8,873 bases of DNA from Clostridiales bacterium (GCA_012515725.1 JAAYXU010000099.1:1-8873); one strand, 5' to 3'. Counted from the stretch's first letter, positions 1-6,160 are shown. Notes: generated by a model from the letters alone, not told the origin. Numbers and translations: made by a program.

Positions 1-1
1 G

Positions 2-121
2 AGCCACAAGCCCGACTGGAGTATTTTTGATAAGTCTTACGTTCGCTCTGGGAGGCTTGACGGAACAAGGATGCTACTTAAGGCTTTGGGTACCGTTCGT
101 GATACTGTTGCTTCTGCCTGA
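2..121 (+). CDS. possible 3' end of an unrecognised gene (partial, uncertain)
   Basis: One frame is open from the left edge to a TGA at 119-121, giving 39 residues that begin SHKPDWSIFDK and end GTVRDTVASA. I do not recognise the family. The next frame is also open from the edge, to a TGA at 140-142, and would read as a hydrophobic tail (for example FVILLLLPDLLP), so the reading frame is not settled. Third-position GC in the first frame is 18 of 39 codons, far lower than in the genes downstream. This means either a transferred gene or non-coding sequence. It is not the C-terminus of enolase, triosephosphate isomerase or phosphoglycerate mutase as I know them, although those often precede secG. 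The coding call is weak. Confidence 0.25.
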   Translation, partial: SHKPDWSIFDKSYVRSGRLDGTRMLLKALGTVRDTVASA

Positions 122-157
122 TCTTTTGCCCAGAACAACTTGACACGATCCTCAAGC

Positions 158-177
158 GGCAAATAGTTGCATTTGCC
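158..177. promoter_or_regulatory. perfect dyad, candidate operator at secG promoter
   Basis: The arms GGCAAAT (158-164) and ATTTGCC (171-177) are perfect inverted repeats around a 6-base centre. The element covers the likely -35 hexamer (167-172) of the secG promoter, which is where a repressor could block RNA polymerase. No T-tract follows, so it is not a terminator. An operator role is inferred from its position only. Confidence 0.4.
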
Positions 178-195
178 ATCCCGGTATGGTATAAT
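167..195 (+). promoter_or_regulatory. secG promoter (extended -10)
   Basis: A perfect TATAAT lies at 190-195 and is preceded by TG one base upstream (187-188), making an extended -10 element. A 17-base spacer separates it from TTGCAT at 167-172, a weak -35 that matches only the first three consensus bases. Extended -10 promoters tolerate weak -35 boxes. Transcription would start near 202, leaving a short leader before the secG start at 229. Confidence 0.75.
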
Positions 196-228
196 TCCGG
201 TGCTATCGCTTCAGGAGGTTTATTTGCG

Positions 229-480
229 ATGAATTGGTATCAGATCGTAATGGATATCATACTGGTGCTGGCCAGTTTGTTTTTGATCGCCGTGGTTCTT
301 TTGCAGCCCGGCAAGTCAGCGGGGCTGTCGGGCGCCATAACGGGCGGCGCGGAGACTTTTTTCGGCAAGCACAAGGCCCGCTCCTGGGAGGGAAAGCTGG
401 TTACGCTGACGAAGGTCGCAACCGCGGTGCTTATGGTGCTTTCGCTGACGATGGTGATCGTGGATCGCTTCGTTGGCTGA
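229..480 (+). CDS. secG: SecG, preprotein translocase subunit
   Basis: This 83-residue protein is the small auxiliary subunit of the SecYEG channel, which moves unfolded preproteins across the cytoplasmic membrane with SecA. Two hydrophobic membrane segments lie at about residues 5-25 and 60-80. Between them is the hallmark loop: LLQPGKSAGLSGAI, then GGAETFFGK, ending near residue 47. Length and topology are typical of Firmicutes SecG. The ATG is preceded by AGGAGG at 213-218 with a 10-base spacer, and no other start fits. The gene has its own promoter upstream and an intrinsic terminator immediately downstream, so it is probably transcribed largely as a single-gene unit. Its position upstream of rnr matches the secG-rnr arrangement common in Firmicutes, here with two extra genes in between. 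Confidence 0.96.
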   Translation: MNWYQIVMDIILVLASLFLIAVVLLQPGKSAGLSGAITGGAETFFGKHKARSWEGKLVTLTKVATAVLMVLSLTMVIVDRFVG

Positions 481-497
481 ATTCGATGGTTTTAATC

Positions 498-522
498 CCC
501 CGCTTTGCCGGCGGGGTTTTTT
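498..522 (+). terminator. intrinsic terminator after secG
   Basis: CCCCGC (498-503) pairs perfectly with GCGGGG (511-516) around a 7-base loop, followed directly by six T residues (517-522). It lies 18 bases after the secG stop codon. The next gene begins at 574 with no strong promoter in between, so some readthrough is likely. Confidence 0.9.
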
Positions 523-573
523 ATTACTGGCGCAGGCGGGCGGCATAACAGGCCGAATAAGGAGGAATCATAT

Positions 574-753
574 ATGAACCGCGAACAGGCGCTCACGCTA
601 ATGCGCAAGCGTATCGATAGACCGGCGCTCATCGCGTACAGCCCTGCGGCAGAGGCTGTCGTATGCGTACCCGCGACGCGCTTTGGAAAGGATACAGGGC
701 GGCGGGCGCTGGCGGGGTTGCTGCAGAAGGAAATCGCAGGGGAGCTGGGATAG
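574..753 (+). CDS. small hypothetical protein (59 aa)
   Basis: This is a 59-residue protein starting MNREQALTLMRKRID. A strong ribosome site AAGGAGG at 559-565, 8 bases before the ATG, fixes this start in preference to upstream ATGs in the same frame, the first at 505, which fall in the terminator region. By eye it looks like an N-terminal basic helix (about 3-14), two short strands (about 18-22 and 28-34) and a C-terminal helix (about 42-58). There is no signal peptide, membrane segment or cysteine pair; a single Cys sits in VVCVP. I do not recognise the family. The stop overlaps the GTG start of the Nudix gene by one base, so the two are probably translationally coupled. That suggests, but does not prove, a role linked to ADP-ribose hydrolysis or simple co-expression. 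No clear promoter is visible between the secG terminator and this gene. Confidence 0.75.
   Translation: MNREQALTLMRKRIDRPALIAYSPAAEAVVCVPATRFGKDTGRRALAGLLQKEIAGELG
738..744 (+). promoter_or_regulatory. ribosome binding site fixing the Nudix GTG start
   Basis: AGGGGAG lies 8 bases before the GTG at 753. It decides in favour of this start over an ATG at 663 in the same frame, which would add 30 unconserved residues overlapping the previous gene. Confidence 0.7.
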
Positions 754-1316
754 TGAGGAACCCGACCGATCTTAACGAACTGACGCTCGGAGAGGAGATC
801 AAGTATAAGGGACGCATATTTCGCGTCGTTCAGTACCGAATGCGTATGCCCGACGGACGGGAGTCTCTACGGGACGTGGTCGAATGCCCCAACGCGGTCG
901 CGGTGGTGGCGGTCGACAACGATTCGCGCGTAGTGATGGTGCGCCAGTTCCGGCGCTCGGCCGACGCGGTGCTGCTCGAGCTGCCCGCCGGAAAGATGGA
1001 GCCGGGCGAAAAGCCGTCGGACGCGGCCCGGCGCGAGCTGGAGGAGGAAACCGGCTGTATCGCCCGGGACATGCGATACCTGTTCGCAGGACGCGTTTCG
1101 CCGGGCTATTCGACCGAGATAGTTCATATTTTCCTGGCCACGGGCCTGGCGGCGGGCCGCGCACATCCCGACGAAAACGAATTCCTCCATGTGGAGCGCA
1201 TACCGCTGACAGAGATGATCGGGCATGTGATGGAGGGCGATATCGACGACGGCAAGACCATCGCGGGTATACTGGCGGCGGCCCGTATACTGGACGAGTC
1301 CGATAAGGAGCACTGA
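753..1316 (+). CDS. nudF: ADP-ribose pyrophosphatase, Nudix hydrolase
   Basis: This 187-residue Nudix enzyme is predicted to hydrolyse ADP-ribose to AMP and ribose 5-phosphate in the cytoplasm, clearing reactive ADP-ribose from NAD turnover. The Nudix box occupies residues 80-102: G, five residues, E, seven residues, then REL-EEE-TG. It matches the GX5EX7REUXEEXGU consensus and supplies the metal-binding glutamates. The preceding LELPAG and the later SPGYSTEIVHIF motif (about 116-127) are typical of the ADP-ribose pyrophosphatase branch rather than of MutT or RppH. The N-terminal strand region (about 17-65) matches the family's dimerisation part. The GTG start is chosen from its ribosome site and the one-base overlap with the upstream stop. 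The rnr start follows 3 bases after the stop. The substrate is inferred from the subfamily; other nucleoside diphosphate sugars are possible. Confidence 0.9.
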   Translation: MRNPTDLNELTLGEEIKYKGRIFRVVQYRMRMPDGRESLRDVVECPNAVAVVAVDNDSRVVMVRQFRRSADAVLLELPAGKMEPGEKPSDAARRELEEETGCIARDMRYLFAGRVSPGYSTEIVHIFLATGLAAGRAHPDENEFLHVERIPLTEMIGHVMEGDIDDGKTIAGILAAARILDESDKEH

Positions 1317-1319
1317 GTT

Positions 1320-3422
1320 ATGGAGCATGAGATTGAGAGGGCGCTGATTAAATGGCAGGGGCGGCCACCCGGAGACTTCGAGCTGGCCGACGCGCTTCAC
1401 CCGCCCGACCGCGGGGAGTTTTACGATCTGCTGGAAAAAATGAGAATAGAGGGGCGGCTGGTGCGGACTCGGCGGGGCGGCTGGACGCTGCCCCGGCAGA
1501 TCGGCATGGCCGCAGGAAAGGTGCAGCGCCATTCGCGCGGCTTTGCATTCCTTATACAGGACGATCCGGACGAAGAGGATATATTTATACCCGCCGCGCA
1601 ACTGAATGGCGCGATGCACGGCGACCGGGTGCTCGTCACGCTGGGCCGCGGCGAGCGCGGCGACCGCCGAGCCGAGGCGGAGGTGCGCGAGGTGCTCTCC
1701 CACGGGCGCTCCCGGATCGTGGGGCTATTTGAGGCGAGCGACTCAGGCGGCTATGTCACGCCCGACGACACTCGCATAGGCATGGACCTGTTCATTCCCC
1801 GCCACGCACAGGGCGGCGCGCAAAGCGGCATGAAGGTAGTCGCGGAGATTACGCGCTGGCCTGAGGGACAGCGCGGCCCGGCGGGCCGGGTCATCGAGGT
1901 GCTTGGTTCGGCCGCGGATGTGGGCGTTGACATACTTTCCATCATACGCGAGATGGGACTGCCCGACAGGTTTCCCGAGCGGGTGCTGCGCGAGGCTGAG
2001 CGCATACCGCAGACCGTGCAGCCTAAAGCAATCGAGGGACGCCTGGATCTGCGCGGGCAGGTCGTATTTACGATCGACGGGGCCGACGCTAAGGATCTCG
2101 ACGACGCGGTTTCGGTCGAGCCGCTCCCGGGAGACGGATGGCGGCTGGGCGTGCACATCGCCGACGTATCCAGCTATGTGCGGCCCGGTACGGCGCTCGA
2201 CGAGGAAGCTTTCGCCCGCGGCACCAGCGTGTATCTTGTGGACCGTGTGGTACCGATGCTGCCCGAGGCGCTAAGCAACGGCATCTGTTCGCTGAACCCG
2301 GGAGTTGACCGGCTCACGCTTTCGTGCGTCATGGACATTACTCCCAGCGGCGAGGTAAAGGATTTCGCGGTGTCGGAGAGCGTTATCCGAAGCGCTGCGC
2401 ACATGACGTACGACGACGTGAACCGGGTGCTGGACGCGAACCCCGACGCCTGTCGGGAATATGACACGCTAGCCCCGCACTTTACCCAAATGGCGCGTCT
2501 GGCCCAGGCACTCAATGCCCGCAGAATGAAGCGGGGCAGCCTGGAACTTGATATAGATGAGGCGTATATCGAGGTAGACGACGAGGGGAAACCCGTCAAC
2601 ATCACGCCTCGGGAACGGGGCGCGTCCCACCGGATGATAGAGGAATTCATGCTGTGCGCCAACGAGACGGTAGCGGCGTGGCTGTGGAATATGGGAATGC
2701 CCGCGGTCTACCGCATACACGAGAATCCCGATCCGGATAAGATGAAGGAGCTTGCGCTTTTTGCGGAATTTCTCGGCCATCGCCTCAGTGTGCGGCCCGG
2801 AGATGTGCAGCCCGGAGACATGCAGGCGCTGCTGCGCTCCGCCCACAACACGCCCGAGGAAAATATACTGAGCCGCATTGTGCTGCGCAGCATGCGCAAG
2901 GCAAGGTACAGCCCTGAGAATAAGGGGCATTTCGGGCTTGCGGCGGCCAATTACTGCCATTTCACTTCTCCGATCCGCCGTTACCCAGACCTTTTCGTGC
3001 ACAGGGTAGTTCACGCGGTGCTGGCGGGATCGATTACCCCTTCCTGGCTCGAGGCGCAGGCTGTGCGCGCGGCTGAGGCCGCGAGGCAGAGCTCCGAGCG
3101 CGAGATCGCCGCGCAGGAGGCCGAGCGGGCCGCGGACGACCTCAAGATGACCGAGTACATGAGCAAGCACGTCGGAGAGGTGTTCGACGCTATCATATCG
3201 GGCGTCACCGAGTTCGGGCTGTTCGTGGAGCTTCCATCCACGGTGGAAGGGCTGGTGCGTATGACCAGCCTGGACGACGACTATTACATATATGACGAAA
3301 AGCGCTACTGTCTGACCGGACGGCGTACCCGGCGCACGTACCGGCTGGGCGATCCGGTTCAGGTCGAGTGTATGGGGACCGATCTGGCGCAGCGAAGAAT
3401 TGAGTTCGAGATGGCCGACTGA
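1320..3422 (+). CDS. rnr: ribonuclease R (3'-5' exoribonuclease)
   Basis: This 700-residue RNase II/RNB-family exonuclease degrades structured RNA from the 3' end, including mRNA fragments and defective rRNA. The order is: a winged-helix-like N-terminus (about 1-57); cold-shock OB domains starting at GKVQRHSRGFAFL (66-78) and running to about 195; the RNB catalytic domain (about 240-570); and a C-terminal S1 domain (about 617-697). The catalytic acidic cluster in TIDGADAKDLDDAV gives D253, D259, D261 and D262, with the same spacing as the E. coli RNase R active site. HFTSPIRRYPDL at 547-558 is another family signature. It is shorter than the E. coli (about 813) or B. subtilis (about 779) proteins and lacks a lysine-rich tail after S1. 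AAGGAG at 1305-1310 supports the ATG. smpB, a frequent partner immediately downstream, is absent. Confidence 0.96.
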   Translation: MEHEIERALIKWQGRPPGDFELADALHPPDRGEFYDLLEKMRIEGRLVRTRRGGWTLPRQIGMAAGKVQRHSRGFAFLIQDDPDEEDIFIPAAQLNGAMHGDRVLVTLGRGERGDRRAEAEVREVLSHGRSRIVGLFEASDSGGYVTPDDTRIGMDLFIPRHAQGGAQSGMKVVAEITRWPEGQRGPAGRVIEVLGSAADVGVDILSIIREMGLPDRFPERVLREAERIPQTVQPKAIEGRLDLRGQVVFTIDGADAKDLDDAVSVEPLPGDGWRLGVHIADVSSYVRPGTALDEEAFARGTSVYLVDRVVPMLPEALSNGICSLNPGVDRLTLSCVMDITPSGEVKDFAVSESVIRSAAHMTYDDVNRVLDANPDACREYDTLAPHFTQMARLAQALNARRMKRGSLELDIDEAYIEVDDEGKPVNITPRERGASHRMIEEFMLCANETVAAWLWNMGMPAVYRIHENPDPDKMKELALFAEFLGHRLSVRPGDVQPGDMQALLRSAHNTPEENILSRIVLRSMRKARYSPENKGHFGLAAANYCHFTSPIRRYPDLFVHRVVHAVLAGSITPSWLEAQAVRAAEAARQSSEREIAAQEAERAADDLKMTEYMSKHVGEVFDAIISGVTEFGLFVELPSTVEGLVRMTSLDDDYYIYDEKRYCLTGRRTRRTYRLGDPVQVECMGTDLAQRRIEFEMAD
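2795..2824 (+). repeat. in-frame 15-bp tandem duplication inside rnr
   Basis: Two adjacent 15-base units (2795-2809 and 2810-2824) match at 13 of 15 positions and encode PGDVQ followed by PGDMQ (residues 493-502). This lies in the variable part of the RNB domain before the conserved LRSM region, away from the catalytic motif. It looks like replication slippage that kept the frame. Confidence 0.7.
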
Positions 3423-3496
3423 CACGGGAAGGGCGGGGGCTTCACCACGGTCAGCAGCGCGTATTTTTAAAATCTTTGTGAACGCGCGCGCCGCGT

Positions 3497-3525
3497 TTGT
3501 AAATTGGCGGGGCGGATGCTATAAT
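3497..3525 (+). promoter_or_regulatory. extended -10 promoter for the lipoprotein gene
   Basis: A perfect TATAAT lies at 3520-3525 with TG one base upstream (3517-3518). A 17-base spacer separates it from TTGTAA at 3497-3502, which matches 4 of 6 consensus -35 bases. It sits in the 143-base gap after rnr. Transcription would begin near 3532, which rules out the ATG at 3524 as a translation start. Confidence 0.75.
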
Positions 3526-3550
3526 GATGTATACAGATAACCATGCCCCA

Positions 3551-3558
3551 AAAGGAGG
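3551..3558 (+). promoter_or_regulatory. ribosome binding site fixing the lipoprotein start
   Basis: AAAGGAGG ends 7 bases before the ATG at 3566. Together with the promoter position, it selects this start over the upstream in-frame ATG codons at 3524 and 3527. Confidence 0.75.
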
Positions 3559-3565
3559 AATCGGA

Positions 3566-3973
3566 ATGATAAGAAAAGCTGTTGCGCCAGTCCTTTTAAC
3601 CCTGACGCTGCTGTCGGCGGCGCTTCTTTTGAGCGGCTGTTTCAGTCAGGTCATATACGGCACATGGCAGTTCAAGTATACTTCCTACGCCAATGGCTCC
3701 GAGCAGACCGACGCGATGTTTCCGATGGTGTTCGACGTGCGGAAAAACGGGGAGATATATCTGCTGGATACGCTGTTTGCGACGTTCAAGCGGGAAAAGA
3801 ACCTCTTTACCGTGACGTTTGTGGACGATGACGCCGAGGAGCCGGAGGTCATCACCGGAGCCTACGAGGTGGAGACGACCAGCGAGGGGACATTCCTGTA
3901 CATCTATCCGGACGACCAGAACATCATGTATACGCTGGTCAGGGTGTCGAAGGACTCGAATCCCGCGCCCTGA
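3566..3973 (+). CDS. small putative lipoprotein with one beta-rich domain
   Basis: This 135-residue exported protein begins MIRK with a hydrophobic stretch ending in the lipobox LSGC, so lipidation is expected at Cys25 and the mature protein should be anchored to the outer face of the membrane. The mature part starts near YGTWQFKY, then runs through alternating short hydrophobic and turn-rich segments (VFDVRKNGEIYLL, LFTVTF, TFLYIYPDD, YTLVRV). This is consistent with a small beta sheet or barrel of lipocalin-like style. There are no catalytic motifs. The pattern (Gly-x-Trp/Tyr near the start, a Lys/Asp-Asn-Gly turn, a terminal strand ending in Arg) resembles each repeat of the larger lipoprotein at 6168-7325. 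It has its own promoter and terminator. The function is unknown; binding a ligand or envelope component is only a guess. Confidence 0.85.
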   Translation: MIRKAVAPVLLTLTLLSAALLLSGCFSQVIYGTWQFKYTSYANGSEQTDAMFPMVFDVRKNGEIYLLDTLFATFKREKNLFTVTFVDDDAEEPEVITGAYEVETTSEGTFLYIYPDDQNIMYTLVRVSKDSNPAP

Positions 3974-3980
3974 GGCGCGG
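3963..3980 (+). other. hairpin enclosing the lipoprotein stop codon
   Basis: CCGCGCC (3963-3969) and GGCGCGG (3974-3980) are perfect 7-base arms around the loop CTGA, which contains the TGA stop (3971-3973). There is no T-tract after it, so it is not a terminator by itself. It may stabilise the 3' end or stack upstream of the terminator at 3996. Confidence 0.55.
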
Positions 3981-3995
3981 CGTACTGTAAAACAA

Positions 3996-4016
3996 GGGGC
4001 GGGCAGCCCCGTTTTT
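3996..4016 (+). terminator. intrinsic terminator after the lipoprotein gene
   Basis: GGGGC (3996-4000) pairs with GCCCC (4006-4010) around a 5-base loop, then one G and five T residues (4012-4016). The ribosome binding site of the next gene starts only a few bases later (4023-4028). No promoter fits between them, so the flavin oxidoreductase operon must depend on readthrough or on a promoter further upstream. Confidence 0.75.
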
Positions 4017-4033
4017 CATATAGGGAGGACGCG

Positions 4034-5383
4034 ATGAGCGGACACAGAGAGGACTTTTCGTTTCATGGCTTAGGTGAATTAATCGATAAGACGCGGGAAC
4101 TCGGGCTTCAGCTTCCCTTTTGCGAGGATCTTTCGCCGCTTGCGCGGCCGGTTACCCTGGGGAGTCGGACCGCTCCAAACCGGCTGGCCGTCCATCCGAT
4201 GGAGGGCTGCGACGGCACTGCGGACGGCAGTCCCGGCGAGCTCACGATCAGGCGGTACGACCGCTTCGCCGACGGCGGCGCGGGCCTTATTTGGCTGGAG
4301 GCGGTATCGGTTTGCCGCGAGGGGCGCGCGAATCCGCGTCAGCTTCACATTAATAATGATAACTGGGAGGATTTCGCGCGGCTGGCCCAGCGCATCCGGC
4401 AGCGGGCGCGCGCGGCCTGGGGCGGCGAGCCGCTGCTCATAATGCAGCTAACGCATTCGGGGCGCTTCTCCCGTCCCGAACCCGGCCCGCTGCGGCCCGT
4501 GCTGGCATACCACAGCGAGCCGCTCGACAGTAAGTACGGCATCGACGCCGACGCGCCGCTCGTTACAGACGCGGAGCTTCAACGTCTGGAGCAGGAGTTC
4601 GCGCGCGCCGCGGCGCTGGCAAAAAAGGCCGGATTCGACGGAGTGGACATAAAAGGCTGCCACAGGTATCTTAATTCGTCGCTCTTATCGGCCCACGATC
4701 GGCCCGGCGGGTACGGCGGCTCCTTCGAAAACCGGACGCGCTTTTTCCGCAACCTGGTCGCGGGAGCCCGCCAGGCTACGGGCGGGGAGTTTCTAGTGAC
4801 CACGCGCATCAATCTCTACGACGGGATCGAGCCCTGGCCCAAAGCCTGGGGTATGGACGAGAGCGATCCGGGCCGCCCCGACCTGACCGAGCCTGTCCGG
4901 CTTCTTCACGAGTTCGCGCAAGGGGGTATGGCGCTCGTCAATGTCACGATGGGCTCTCCCTATTTTAATCCACACGTTAACCGTCCCTTCAACAGGGGCG
5001 AGTACGCGCCTCCCGAGCATCCGCTTACCGGGGTCGCGCGCATGATGGAGGGCGCGCGCGGCGTCCGCGCCGCGATCCCGCAGCTTGGCACCATCGCGAC
5101 CGGCTACTCGTACCTGCGGCAGTTCGCGCCGTATCTGGCCGCCGGTATGGTGCGTGACGACTGGACGACGCTTGCGGGCTTTGGACGGATGGCGTTCGCG
5201 TATCCGGACTTCGCGCGGGATATTCTTACGCGGGGCGAGCTTAATTCCGCAAAGGTCTGCATTGCGTGCAGCATGTGCACGACGCTCATGCGTATGGGCG
5301 GAACGGCCGGCTGTCCTGTGCGCGACGCGGGCGTATACGCGAAAATACTTAGCGATCTTATCCGCAAAGGGGCGCAGCCATGA
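4034..5383 (+). CDS. NADH:flavin oxidoreductase (Old Yellow Enzyme family)
   Basis: This 449-residue FMN-binding TIM-barrel protein resembles the oxidoreductase domain of the OYE/2,4-dienoyl-CoA reductase family, which usually reduces C=C bonds next to a carbonyl. Family marks: HPMEGCDGT (54-62), QLTHSGRFS (138-146), GFDGVDIKGCHRYL (200-213) and GGYGGSFENRTRF (225-237). The usual active-site HGAHGYL is KGCHRYL here, so the first His is Lys207 while His210 remains. Near the end, C409, C412, C415 and C427 form CX2CX2CX11C, close to the 4Fe-4S motif of dienoyl-CoA reductase (CX2CX3CX11C). The C-terminal FAD/NAD domain of the long forms is missing. GGGAGG at 4023-4028 supports the ATG. It overlaps the SDR gene by 4 bases, suggesting coupled action. 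The substrate is unknown. Confidence 0.88.
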   Translation: MSGHREDFSFHGLGELIDKTRELGLQLPFCEDLSPLARPVTLGSRTAPNRLAVHPMEGCDGTADGSPGELTIRRYDRFADGGAGLIWLEAVSVCREGRANPRQLHINNDNWEDFARLAQRIRQRARAAWGGEPLLIMQLTHSGRFSRPEPGPLRPVLAYHSEPLDSKYGIDADAPLVTDAELQRLEQEFARAAALAKKAGFDGVDIKGCHRYLNSSLLSAHDRPGGYGGSFENRTRFFRNLVAGARQATGGEFLVTTRINLYDGIEPWPKAWGMDESDPGRPDLTEPVRLLHEFAQGGMALVNVTMGSPYFNPHVNRPFNRGEYAPPEHPLTGVARMMEGARGVRAAIPQLGTIATGYSYLRQFAPYLAAGMVRDDWTTLAGFGRMAFAYPDFARDILTRGELNSAKVCIACSMCTTLMRMGGTAGCPVRDAGVYAKILSDLIRKGAQP

Positions 5384-6144
5384 AAACCGCTTTTGTAACA
5401 GGGGGGACGCGGGGTATCGGCCTGGCGATCGCCGGGGCGCTGCTGGACGCGGGCTGGGAGGTTGCCATTACGGGCCGCTCCCCGCTCTCACGGGTAGCCA
5501 ACACGCTGGACGCGCTTGGGGCGCGCGGCCCGGTCAGCTATTTTCCCTCCGACGCAGCCGACATCGACGCAGCCCGCTCGGCGCTTGAGTCCGCGGCCGG
5601 GCGCTGGGGAAGACTCGATATGCTTGTCAATAACGCCGGTATGGCCCCCGAGACGCGCTCCGACCTGTTGGAAACCGCTCCGGGCAGCTTTGACCGGGTC
5701 ATGGCCGTCAATCTGCGCGGTCCGTTCTTCCTGTGTCAGGCGGCGGCGCGGATCATGCTCAGGGCGCTGCCCCGCGTAGAGGACTACCGTCCTCGCATCG
5801 TCAATATAGGCTCGGTATCGGCCTACACCACCTCGGTCAACAGGGGCGAGTACTGCGTGTCCAAGGCGGGGCTGTCGATGGTCACGGCGCTGTTTGCCGA
5901 CAGGCTGGCACAGGCGAACATACCGGTATTCGAGATCCGTCCGGGCATCATCCGTACCGACATGACAGAGGCGGTAGCCGAGCGCTATGACCGGCTGATC
6001 GCCGAGGGACTCACGCCGATCAGGCGCTGGGGACAGCCCGGCGACGTGGCCGCGGCGGTGCTGTGCTGCGCGTCGGGACAGCTCGATTTCTCCACCGGAC
6101 AGGTTATAAACGTAGACGGCGGATTCCATATGCGCAGGCTCTAG
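5380..6144 (+). CDS. SDR-family 3-ketoacyl-ACP-reductase-like oxidoreductase
   Basis: This 254-residue classical short-chain dehydrogenase/reductase is expected to interconvert a ketone and an alcohol using NAD(P)(H). The cofactor motif TGGTRGIG lies at residues 7-14, NNAG at 84-87, and the catalytic set is N111, S145, Y158 and K162. The stretch NRGEYCVSKAGLSM and the C-terminal TGQVINVDGG match the subgroup commonly labelled 3-ketoacyl-ACP reductase but distinct from housekeeping FabG. It is not in a fatty-acid synthesis cluster, so true FabG function is doubtful. ATGA overlaps the end of the flavin oxidoreductase gene, with AAAGGGG at 5366-5372 as its ribosome site. The pair may act on one compound in sequence: C=C reduction by the flavoenzyme, and C=O reduction or alcohol oxidation here. 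The substrate is unknown. Confidence 0.9.
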   Translation: MKTAFVTGGTRGIGLAIAGALLDAGWEVAITGRSPLSRVANTLDALGARGPVSYFPSDAADIDAARSALESAAGRWGRLDMLVNNAGMAPETRSDLLETAPGSFDRVMAVNLRGPFFLCQAAARIMLRALPRVEDYRPRIVNIGSVSAYTTSVNRGEYCVSKAGLSMVTALFADRLAQANIPVFEIRPGIIRTDMTEAVAERYDRLIAEGLTPIRRWGQPGDVAAAVLCCASGQLDFSTGQVINVDGGFHMRRL

Positions 6145-6154
6145 CATATCTGGC

Positions 6155-6160
6155 GAAGGA
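6155..6160 (+). promoter_or_regulatory. ribosome binding site fixing the repeat lipoprotein start
   Basis: GAAGGA ends 7 bases before the ATG at 6168. The in-frame ATGs at 6162 (1 base away) and 6177 (16 bases away) are badly spaced, so 6168 is preferred. Confidence 0.6.

Noticed and set aside
140..145. Perfect TTGACA resembling a -35 box
   Set aside because: The TATAAT at 190-195 is 44 bases away, and no good -10 lies 16-18 bases downstream of it.
1..228. tmRNA, SRP RNA or RNase P RNA near secG
   Set aside because: I could not find the tag-coding frame, the CCA-proximal T-arm, or the SRP or RNase P core motifs.
663..752. N-terminal extension of the Nudix protein to an ATG at 663
   Set aside because: It has no ribosome site, overlaps the small gene for its whole length and adds residues outside the family's normal start.
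867..1703. Long open frame of 278 codons on the - strand
   Set aside because: It lies antisense to the Nudix gene and the start of rnr, whose domain motifs are unmistakable. It has no ribosome site or recognisable motif and follows from GC-rich codon bias.
2469..3425. Open frame of 318 codons on the - strand
   Set aside because: It is entirely antisense to the RNB and S1 domains of RNase R, with low-complexity composition and no family motif.
3423..3496. Possible rnr terminator with GCGCGT/ACGCGC arms
   Set aside because: The arms are only 6 bases with a 19-base AT-rich loop, and no T-tract follows the second arm.
4034..6144. Bile-acid (bai-type) reductase plus hydroxysteroid dehydrogenase pair
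   Set aside because: The families match at a superficial level only. No other bai genes are present, and the SDR fits the generic 3-ketoacyl-ACP-reductase-like subgroup better.
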